NCBI GenBank assembly: GCA_964624645.1
Contig: CAZVAD010000094.1
Location: forward strand, 1 to 11,113
Direction: 5' to 3'
DNA: 11,113 bases
Source: Mariniphaga sp964624645
GTDB taxonomy: Bacteria; Bacteroidota; Bacteroidia; Bacteroidales; Prolixibacteraceae
Below, in pieces: positions 5,203 through 11,113 of this stretch (the first letter of the stretch is position 1; each line of letters starts with the position of its first letter). A program made the position numbers and the translations under genes. The notes beneath the pieces were generated by a model. It made no database searches, had not been told where the DNA came from, and saw only the letters and a list, made by a program, of their open reading frames with translations.

Positions 5203-7539
5203 TTAAAACGGATAACCAATAGCAAAAGAGAGATTAAAATCATCCCCCGTATAGCGGCGGTGACCAATAATCCAGCCTTTTCCGCCGGATTGTGACGGGT
5301 CACGGAGCTTCATCCCCACATCGAGCCGGAAGAGAAAATAATTGAAATCAAACCGGAAGCCGGTGCCGGTGCCAAGGGCAATTTGTTTATAAAACCTGTT
5401 AAATTTGAACTGCGCGCCGGGACGGTTATCTTTCTTGTTGATTGCCCAGATATTCCCGCCTTCAAGAAACAGCGCCCCTTCCAAAAACCCAACCAGCTTA
5501 TAGCGGTATTCGATATTGGCTTCCAGCTTGATGTCTGAAGACTGATTGGGATAGGCATTCGCCGGAGCACGATAGGAACCCGGACCCAGCGAGCGGACCT
5601 GCCACGCTCTGATACCGTTTGCCCCGCCGGTGAAATATTTTTTCTCAAAGGGCAGCACATCAAAATTTCCGTAAGGTAAACCCGCGCCAAAAAAGCCACG
5701 CATCACAACTGCATTATATTTATCAATAATATAGCCGTAGCGAAACTCCACATCAGATTTAACATATTGTGCAAATCGGGTGCCCAACACCTGATAATAC
5801 TCTGAAATCCCCCCTCCTACGGTATCAACCGTCTGGGTGAGCGAACGGTTAAACCCTTCCGAGAGCAGGTACAAAAAATTACCCGCAGACTCTACATTAA
5901 ACCGGAGATATTTATAATCCTTTTGGGAGCCTGTCTGCTGTGTATTATAGATATACGAGAAATTTGTCGCCAGAATGAGGTGGTCTGTAAAACTGCTTTT
6001 GATATACAAATCCTTGATCAAATCAATAAAGCCGGGATCAAACCGGTAGAGATTCACCATGTTGAAATCAACAATATTCCAGATGTTTTTCCGGTATTCC
6101 GAGGTCATCCAGTCATACCCGAATTTCACATTGTTGATGGTGCGGGTGTATTCCGGGCGGCGTTGAAAATTATACCCGAAGGTCAGCACTGTCCGGGGAA
6201 GAAAATCCCGAAAGACATTCATCACCAACCGCGGACCGACTATTTTCGGGAAAGTCAGGCTGGCTTCAGTACCTATCTCGCGCGTATTGAAGTATTCAGA
6301 TTCATTCTCTATCAATCTTTGCTGGCGTTCCATTGCGCCTTTCACATTCACCTGAAAAACCTCCGCCCCACGAAACACATTACGATGCTGATAGTTGACA
6401 TTCCCTGCAACTCCCAGGTTTCCGGAAGTGTTGGTTCCTTCAAGATCAAAAGAAACGGCTTGCTTACTCATCGGCGCAAGACGAATGTGGCAATCCAGCA
6501 AGCTGGTGTCTCCGGGCATCTCCGGCTCGTGAAACTGAATATCGATGAAGCGGAACTGGCGTAGCCTGGTGAATGCGTCGAATGTGTGCCGGGCATCATT
6601 CAGCCGGTATAATGAGCCGCTCTCCATCTGAAGCAGGTTACGGAAAAGTCCGGGACGATACTGAATGTCCTGCCCGAAATAGAGCGTATGATTTTCCCAG
6701 CGCAGCGTGTCGGTGAAATAGCCCGAAGCTCCAAAGCCCGAAGTAACAGGAGCTGAGCCGGGCAAAACCGAAATATAAAAATGATTCAGATACTGCGGAA
6801 TAAATTTTCGCTGCCGCCCCTGCCCCGACATGCTTCTCACATACATGTCCAGAGCGATCTCCTTTTCAAATTTACTGCTGTCGGCCAGATAACTGACTTC
6901 ATCTTTTGAAAAATAGTAATAGCCGTTATTCTTATACAGATCAACAATGTTTGAGCGCTGTTTTTCCAGCAGATTAAAATCAAAGGGAGTTCCCTCCCGG
7001 ATAAAAGAACGGACGGAGTCGCCAAGGAACAGCGCCCTGAGCGCAGAATCCCTGATGTGGTATTTCATCTCATGGATTTTATACCGCTCCCCGGTATGCA
7101 CAATATGCTTCAGGTTGGCTTTCTGCTTCTTATCCCTGAGCTTGACCTCCGTATCAACGGTTGCCCTGAAAAATCCCTGATTCCCCAGATATTGTTTCAG
7201 GCGGTTTTCCGAAGTAACCACCAGCGACTCATCATATATTTCAGGCGGTTCGCCAATTCGTTTCAGAAAACCTGTAGTTTTCTCCTTTGATGACAAATTA
7301 TACAACCAGAGATGAAATTTCAGAAATCCCAGTATCTTGTAATTTTCTTTCTGGCGCACCTGTGCTTTTGCTTCATCCCTGGAGACCAATGAATTGTCAA
7401 CATCCACTTCTACCTTATTCAGCAGATAACGGTCGTCAGGCACAAATTTTACCTGAGAACAGGAAAATAAAAGAAACATCACCGGAAAAAAAAGCCTTAT
7501 GCCGGGAATGCTAAAATATCGTTTTAACCACTCACCCAA
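5203..7539 (-). CDS. tamL: Omp85-family outer-membrane lipoprotein, TamL-type (BamA/TamA-like)
   Basis: A protein of about 778 aa with N-terminal POTRA-like segments and a C-terminal 16-strand Omp85 barrel, ending in the aromatic strand NLSFAIGYPF. The loop-6 motif of Omp85 proteins appears at about residue 635 as YFTGGANGIRAWQ, with IRAW replacing the usual VRGF/Y. The start region is a lipoprotein signal: LKRYFSIPGIRLFFPVMFLLFSC, with the lipobox Cys at residue 27. In Bacteroidota, lipid-anchored TamA relatives are called TamL and act in outer-membrane protein assembly. I chose TTG at 7539: a consensus -7 box at 7560-7567 puts the transcript start downstream of the alternative ATG at 7605, which would also add an odd 22-residue extension. 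TamB is not adjacent here. It converges on the PIN module. Confidence 0.82.
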   Translation of the reverse strand: MGEWLKRYFSIPGIRLFFPVMFLLFSCSQVKFVPDDRYLLNKVEVDVDNSLVSRDEAKAQVRQKENYKILGFLKFHLWLYNLSSKEKTTGFLKRIGEPPEIYDESLVVTSENRLKQYLGNQGFFRATVDTEVKLRDKKQKANLKHIVHTGERYKIHEMKYHIRDSALRALFLGDSVRSFIREGTPFDFNLLEKQRSNIVDLYKNNGYYYFSKDEVSYLADSSKFEKEIALDMYVRSMSGQGRQRKFIPQYLNHFYISVLPGSAPVTSGFGASGYFTDTLRWENHTLYFGQDIQYRPGLFRNLLQMESGSLYRLNDARHTFDAFTRLRQFRFIDIQFHEPEMPGDTSLLDCHIRLAPMSKQAVSFDLEGTNTSGNLGVAGNVNYQHRNVFRGAEVFQVNVKGAMERQQRLIENESEYFNTREIGTEASLTFPKIVGPRLVMNVFRDFLPRTVLTFGYNFQRRPEYTRTINNVKFGYDWMTSEYRKNIWNIVDFNMVNLYRFDPGFIDLIKDLYIKSSFTDHLILATNFSYIYNTQQTGSQKDYKYLRFNVESAGNFLYLLSEGFNRSLTQTVDTVGGGISEYYQVLGTRFAQYVKSDVEFRYGYIIDKYNAVVMRGFFGAGLPYGNFDVLPFEKKYFTGGANGIRAWQVRSLGPGSYRAPANAYPNQSSDIKLEANIEYRYKLVGFLEGALFLEGGNIWAINKKDNRPGAQFKFNRFYKQIALGTGTGFRFDFNYFLFRLDVGMKLRDPSQSGGKGWIIGHRRYTGDDFNLSFAIGYPF

Positions 7540-7559
7540 AGCAAATATTTTAATTTCAA

Positions 7560-7567
7560 CAAAAATA
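7560..7567 (-). promoter_or_regulatory. -7 box of the tamL promoter
   Basis: TATTTTTG on the minus strand matches TAnnTTTG exactly. No clear TTG is present 17-23 nt upstream, where the divergent promoter lies. The predicted start near 7553-7556 leaves a leader of about 15 nt before TTG 7539 and excludes ATG 7605 as start for this transcript. Confidence 0.45.
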
Positions 7568-7591
7568 ATGAAGTGTTTGAGATGGAAACAG

Positions 7592-7599
7592 TAAATTTG
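7592..7599 (+). promoter_or_regulatory. -7 box of the RNA methyltransferase promoter
   Basis: TAAATTTG on the plus strand matches TAnnTTTG exactly and lies 33 nt before ATG 7633. A TTTG at 7576-7579 is only 12 nt upstream, too close to be a standard -33 element. The box faces away from the tamL -7 box, 24 nt to the left. Confidence 0.45.
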
Positions 7600-7632
7600 A
7601 AACATTTATTATCCGGTTTTCAAACATAAGGC

Positions 7633-8412
7633 ATGATTAGTAAAAACAAACTGAAATTGATAAAATCGCTGGCACGGAAAAAATTTCGTGAAAAGGAGAA
7701 CCTGTTTCTTGCCGAAGGCGACAAGACGGTTGCTGAAGTATTGAAATCAAACATCCGGATAAGAGAACTTTATGCCACATCCGGCTTTCTGAATTCCAAC
7801 AAACATTATACAGAAAAAGTAGAACAGCATTTTCAGGTTACGCCGGAAGAACTGAAAAAGGCAAGCCTGCTCAGAGAGCCGCAAAATTGCCTTGCCGTTT
7901 GCGAGATACCGCCTCCTGCCGGGCTTCCTCAAAAACTTCATGGTTTTTCATTTTACCTTGACGGAATCCGGGATCCGGGAAACCTCGGCACCATCATCAG
8001 AACCTGTGACTGGTTCGGAGTGGAATACCTGTTTTGCTCACCCGACACCGTGGACGTTTATAATCCGAAAGTTATTCAGGCAAGCATGGGCTCATTTTGC
8101 CATTTACCCATAATTTATACCGGTTTTTCTGCTGTGCGCACAATGGCCGCATCAGCACAAGCACCGCTTTTGGGCGCTTTCACCGACGGAGAAAACATTT
8201 ACACCCAACAACTTCCCAAACAGGCATTGATTATTTTGGGCAATGAGGGGCAAGGAATCAGCAGGGCGATTGAGACAGAAATTCAAAACAGGCTTTCCAT
8301 TCCTTCATTTCGCACAGGGGACAATAGCGCCGAATCCCTGAATGTGGCTGTTGCAGCCGCTGTGATTTGCAGTGAGTTCAGGAGAGGTAGCGCACCACCC
8401 TATTCAAAATGA
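7633..8412 (+). CDS. SpoU/TrmH-family RNA 2'-O-methyltransferase
   Basis: A 259-aa SPOUT methyltransferase, probably acting on rRNA or tRNA with S-adenosylmethionine. An N-terminal SpoU substrate-binding domain (about 1-90, with FLAEGDKTVAEVL) precedes the trefoil-knot domain with all three motifs. Motif 1 is LDGIRDPGNLGTIIRTCDWFG (about 109-129, with N117 and catalytic R123). Motif 2 is ILGNEGQGIS (201-210). Motif 3 is NSAESLNVAVAAAV (231-244). The target nucleotide cannot be assigned. It is the only long intact plus-strand gene here. It is divergent from tamL, an adjacency I recall from other Bacteroidota, and its last 13 nt overlap the end of porT on the opposite strand. Confidence 0.9.
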   Translation: MISKNKLKLIKSLARKKFREKENLFLAEGDKTVAEVLKSNIRIRELYATSGFLNSNKHYTEKVEQHFQVTPEELKKASLLREPQNCLAVCEIPPPAGLPQKLHGFSFYLDGIRDPGNLGTIIRTCDWFGVEYLFCSPDTVDVYNPKVIQASMGSFCHLPIIYTGFSAVRTMAASAQAPLLGAFTDGENIYTQQLPKQALIILGNEGQGISRAIETEIQNRLSIPSFRTGDNSAESLNVAVAAAVICSEFRRGSAPPYSK

Positions 8413-9167
8413 AAACTCAGGGTGAAAATATCAGAGCGTAACTCTTTGATGGCGTGGGTGTAATACTGCCGCTGATTTACGGTTGGCGGTCCGCTCAATA
8501 TATTGTGCAGCCCAAAACTGAATTTTGCCTCCACCGAAAACCGGAAAAAGGTAAAATAGTGGTCCCATCCGCCGCCTAATTCTGCATAAAAACCTCCGTT
8601 TTTGAGACGCACCAGATCATCCTTTCCCGTTCGGCTGATGTCTTCACGATATGCCCCGCCAAAAATTATAAAAGGACGGTCGTTGTTGATGCGGCGGGCT
8701 TTATACTTTAAAAGCAGCGGGAAATCTAAAAAAGTGGATTTGACACTGTAAAAATCCTGAGTTTTATCATAATTCGTATCATACACCGGTATATTGTATT
8801 GAAGCAAACGTTCGCCAAATGAAATCCCCGGCAGGAACCTCAGATCCAGATCGTGTGAAAGACGCAGGCTTGAAATCATTCCGACGGTGAAGCCCGGAAT
8901 AAGTCTGGCAACATCAGCATAAACAAAGTCTCCGCTTTCGATGGGTTTCTCACCGCTCAGCAACGTTCCTCCGTACGGTTCAAAATCAGGATTTTCATCA
9001 ATCGGATTGTAGTTTACGACTGCAAAATCCAATGTGTTCAGCCCAAGAGTGAATCCAAAGTGAATCAATTTGTCATCAAACGTAGTTAAATGATTCACCT
9101 TTGCTTTCTGAGAAAAAGCAGGGAGTGCTAAAAGCAGAACCGATATGACACTTAAAATTTTTTTCAC
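8400..9167 (-). CDS. porT: PorT family protein, type IX secretion system component
   Basis: A protein of about 255 aa with a signal peptide (KKILSVISVLLLALPAFS, cleavage expected before Q20) and a small outer-membrane beta-barrel of alternating strands. PorT-like signatures include LIHFGFTLGLNTLDF, TVGMISSLRLSHDLDLRFLP-GISFGER, STFLDFPLLLKYKA and a closing aromatic strand IFTLSFHFE. PorT (SprT in gliding flavobacteria) is needed for type IX protein secretion across the outer membrane. Length agrees with family members (about 240-260 aa). The gene directly follows ubiE, with which it is commonly paired in this phylum. There is no ATG start: TTG 9170 and GTG 9167 are adjacent, and I prefer GTG. 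A 61-nt gap separates it from ubiE without an exact promoter box, so cotranscription is likely. Confidence 0.88.
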   Translation of the reverse strand: MKKILSVISVLLLALPAFSQKAKVNHLTTFDDKLIHFGFTLGLNTLDFAVVNYNPIDENPDFEPYGGTLLSGEKPIESGDFVYADVARLIPGFTVGMISSLRLSHDLDLRFLPGISFGERLLQYNIPVYDTNYDKTQDFYSVKSTFLDFPLLLKYKARRINNDRPFIIFGGAYREDISRTGKDDLVRLKNGGFYAELGGGWDHYFTFFRFSVEAKFSFGLHNILSGPPTVNQRQYYTHAIKELRSDIFTLSFHFE

Positions 9168-9228
9168 CAAAGTCGTTTAGCCTATTCTATTCAGAAACAA
9201 ATAAAGTGATTATTTATTGTATTTGCTT

Positions 9229-9960
9229 TCATTTTTCAGGTTTTTGTGCTTCATAAATCGTTGCAATCCCAAAGGTTTGCGGAATCCATCTGCAATTTAC
9301 AAAACCGGCAGCATCCAGCAGCGCCCCGAATTTTTCACCATCCGGGAACTCCTTCACGGATTCGGGCAGGTAGCTGTAGGCGCTTTTATCTTTTGAGACC
9401 ATCCTGCCTAACCACGGCAGCATTTTCGTGAAGTAAAAAAAGTAAAGTCGTTTAAAGACCGGGTTCCGTGGACGTGAAAATTCCAAAACCACAAAGTTCC
9501 CTCCCGGGCGGAGAACACGGAGGATTTCATTCAGCCCCCGGTTCAGGTTTTCAAAATTTCGCACACCAAATCCGGTCATTGCGGCGTCAAAGGAATTATC
9601 ATCAAAAGGAAGCTGCTCAGCATCTGCTTTTTTCAGCTCAATGAGTGAACTGAAACCTCTTTTTTCAATCTTTTCCCGACCTGCCTCCAGCATCTTTTCA
9701 GACAGGTCAACCCCGAAAATCTTTTGCGGTCTGAGCCGGATGGCAGCCAGTGCAAAGTCTGCCGTTCCGGTGGCAACATCCAAGATGATTTTGGGATTGC
9801 GCCGTTGCAGCAATTTCACGGCGCGCCGCCGCCACAACTTGTCAATATTCACCGAGAGCAGATGATTCAACAAATCATAACGGGGGGCAATCCGGTCAAA
9901 CATTTTTTCCACCTGAGCCTTTTTATTCAACCCGGAGTCTTTGTAAGGAACAGCAGCCAT
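9229..9960 (-). CDS. ubiE: Demethylmenaquinone methyltransferase (UbiE/MenG)
   Basis: A 243-aa class I SAM methyltransferase with the UbiE pattern throughout. It has KMFDRIAPRYDLLNHLLSVN at 19-38 and the SAM-binding motif ILDVATGTADFA at 59-70. The acidic strand end is VDLSEKML at 84-91, with KADAEQLPF at 111-119. FDAAMTGFGVRNFENL and ILRVLRPGGNFVVLEFSRP follow, then the C-terminal FGIATIYEA. It methylates the quinone ring of demethylmenaquinone in the last step of menaquinone synthesis. Menaquinone is the usual quinone of Bacteroidota, so menG is the functionally apt name, though this is knowledge rather than something visible. ATG 9960 lies 30 nt after the PurL-like stop; no promoter is seen in the gap, so it is probably in one operon with that gene and porT. 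Confidence 0.95.
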   Translation of the reverse strand: MAAVPYKDSGLNKKAQVEKMFDRIAPRYDLLNHLLSVNIDKLWRRRAVKLLQRRNPKIILDVATGTADFALAAIRLRPQKIFGVDLSEKMLEAGREKIEKRGFSSLIELKKADAEQLPFDDNSFDAAMTGFGVRNFENLNRGLNEILRVLRPGGNFVVLEFSRPRNPVFKRLYFFYFTKMLPWLGRMVSKDKSAYSYLPESVKEFPDGEKFGALLDAAGFVNCRWIPQTFGIATIYEAQKPEK

Positions 9961-9990
9961 AGTCTGAAAATATCCTGAATTACACAGGGG

Positions 9991-11031
9991 TTAAGGATTT
10001 CCGGTCATTTTATCAATAAATCCGAACGACTTGCCGTCAATCCTGATTTCACCCTTAGTGATGTGCCCCAAAGCAATGAAAGGGAATTTCATTCCGGTCA
10101 TAAAATCGACAAAACGGTCTTCATCACCGGTAGCCACTTCAACTAAAATTCTACCCATTGATTCTCCAAAAAGAAAAGCATCCAGCCTTTTCTCATCGGT
10201 CGTAGTGATGTCAAACCCCAATCCACCCGGGATTGCAGCTCTCAAAAGGGTGAAAAACAACCCTCCTTTACCTACAGGACTTGCACTCTGGCTTAAACTT
10301 CTGTGATGAAGGCCTCTCAATATCTCATGAATTTTCACTTCATCTTCAATATGAAACTGCGGAAGCGGAGTATCTTGAATTTCATGGTAAAACTCAATAT
10401 ACTCAGAAGAGTTAAGGTCGTTATTCAGCCGCCCAATCAAAAAGAGGTTTCCTCCTTTTGATTTGAAAGCATTTGTTGTAAGCAGACTCTTTTTGGTTGC
10501 AGCGCCAACCATGCTGATGATTAATGCAGGGGGCAACTGCCCGCTCCCCGGAGAAAGATCAAACCTGATTTTCCGGTCAGAGATATTCAACCCAAACTTT
10601 TGAGCTGCATTTTCGAGTCCTCTTTTGGCTCCGGCTGCAATAAACTGGCCTTTAGGATTGGCAAAGTTGATATGATACAAAAGCGCACTGACAGCTATCG
10701 GGTTCAAGCCCATGCACAGCATCTTGCGGGCAGCCCTGGAAACAAGAATTTCGGCGCTCTCCTGTGGGTTTTCCTGCAAATGCCTGTGAAAAGCATGAGT
10801 GCACATCGCCATGCTGTTTCCGGAAGAGCCTGCATCAAACATTCCGATTTCATCGTTGTCATCATCCGCAACCGAAGCCGGGGAAATGCCCGACTCACTG
10901 AAATCATTAAAATAGTTGATCGCTGACAAATTGGGGTTGACCATCAGAGAAAAAATAATATCTCCGATATTTTCTGGTTCGGGAATATTGTCTATGCTAA
11001 TTTTCTTCACTTCCTGTAATGCATCTTCCAT
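9991..11031 (-). CDS. PurL-like / AIR-synthase-related protein, probably catalytically degenerate
   Basis: A 346-aa protein resembling only the second PurM-like half of FGAM synthase (PurL). The matching stretches are LMVNPNLSAINYFNDF (30-44), ARKMLCMGLNPIAVSALLYH followed by INFANP (101-126) and FHIEDEVKIHEILRGL (226-241). FLFGESMGRILVEV with FPFIALGHI (286-324) also matches the C-terminal domain. The first half, the linker and the glutaminase domain of PurL are absent. The loop normally HD(V/C)SDGGL reads SASPVGKGGL, so its Asp residues are gone, and GNVS.YN is replaced by NISDRKIRFD. This argues against FGAM synthase activity; the real role is unknown. I chose ATG 11031 because a consensus promoter at 11062-11091 overlaps the alternative TTG start at 11091. 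It is first gene of the operon with ubiE and porT. Confidence 0.72.
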   Translation of the reverse strand: MEDALQEVKKISIDNIPEPENIGDIIFSLMVNPNLSAINYFNDFSESGISPASVADDDNDEIGMFDAGSSGNSMAMCTHAFHRHLQENPQESAEILVSRAARKMLCMGLNPIAVSALLYHINFANPKGQFIAAGAKRGLENAAQKFGLNISDRKIRFDLSPGSGQLPPALIISMVGAATKKSLLTTNAFKSKGGNLFLIGRLNNDLNSSEYIEFYHEIQDTPLPQFHIEDEVKIHEILRGLHHRSLSQSASPVGKGGLFFTLLRAAIPGGLGFDITTTDEKRLDAFLFGESMGRILVEVATGDEDRFVDFMTGMKFPFIALGHITKGEIRIDGKSFGFIDKMTGNP

Positions 11032-11061
11032 ATTCGTGATATTTTCAAGTTTAAAGGAAAG

Positions 11062-11091
11062 CAAAGGTAATTTAAGAATTGAGTTTTTCAA
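11062..11091 (-). promoter_or_regulatory. Bacteroidota-type promoter of the PurL-like/ubiE/porT operon
   Basis: On the minus strand TTG (11089-11091) is followed after 19 nt by TACCTTTG (11062-11069), an exact -33/-7 pair with optimal spacing. Transcription should start near 11055-11058, about 25 nt before ATG 11031. The open frame upstream of that ATG would then be promoter DNA rather than coding sequence. Confidence 0.7.
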
Positions 11092-11113
11092 AAACAGACA
11101 GCGTTTTTTAAAC

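Noticed and set aside
5923..6564. A 213-codon open frame on the plus strand inside tamL
   Set aside because: It lies wholly opposite the well-supported Omp85 gene, shows no recognisable domain and has no promoter or own context.
10600..10926. A plus-strand 108-codon frame opposite the PurL-like gene
   Set aside because: It is antisense to a coherent PurL-related protein and has no independent support.

Overview
The window looks like a chromosomal housekeeping segment from a member of the Bacteroidota (Bacteroidetes). Four things point there. Several intergenic regions carry TAnnTTTG -7 boxes, some with a TTG or TTTG element 17-20 nt upstream. Genes lack Shine-Dalgarno sequences. A PorT-type protein of the type IX secretion system is present. 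The order rpsU / Xer recombinase / hibernation factor / tRNA-Gly / tRNA-Thr is the one that in this phylum usually leads into tuf. The genus cannot be read from the sequence. Most genes lie on the minus strand.

Right to left along the minus strand, the first transcription unit (11091 to 8400) holds a degenerate PurL-like (AIR-synthase-related) protein, the UbiE/MenG menaquinone methyltransferase and PorT. A clear promoter at 11062-11091 moves the PurL-like start to an internal ATG. A plus-strand SpoU/TrmH RNA methyltransferase (7633-8412) converges on porT with a 13-nt tail-to-tail overlap. It is divergent from a large Omp85-family outer-membrane lipoprotein of the TamL type (5203-7539).

Between tamL and a sodium-dependent NSS-family symporter (3018-4379) sits the only accessory-looking patch, 4550-5194. 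It is a PIN-domain toxin gene that has lost its start codon (ATA where ATG is expected) and carries a one-base frameshift. A short intact 50-aa partner gene, probably the antitoxin, follows and overlaps it. The symporter promoter contains a perfect 10-bp inverted repeat centred near the predicted transcription start.

The left third holds a membrane-anchored protein with three ComEA-like helix-hairpin-helix units (1961-2902). The translation-linked operon follows: rpsU (bS21), xerC-like recombinase and short HPF/RaiA (1849 to 411). Then come tRNA-Gly(TCC) and a truncated tRNA-Thr(GGT) with their own promoter. No stretch over 300 nt lacks a gene.

I see no CRISPR array, insertion sequence, phage gene or clearly new multi-gene system. 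The points most worth a second look are the doubly broken PIN module with its surviving partner, the PurL paralogue lacking the usual Asp loop, and the inverted repeat on the symporter promoter.
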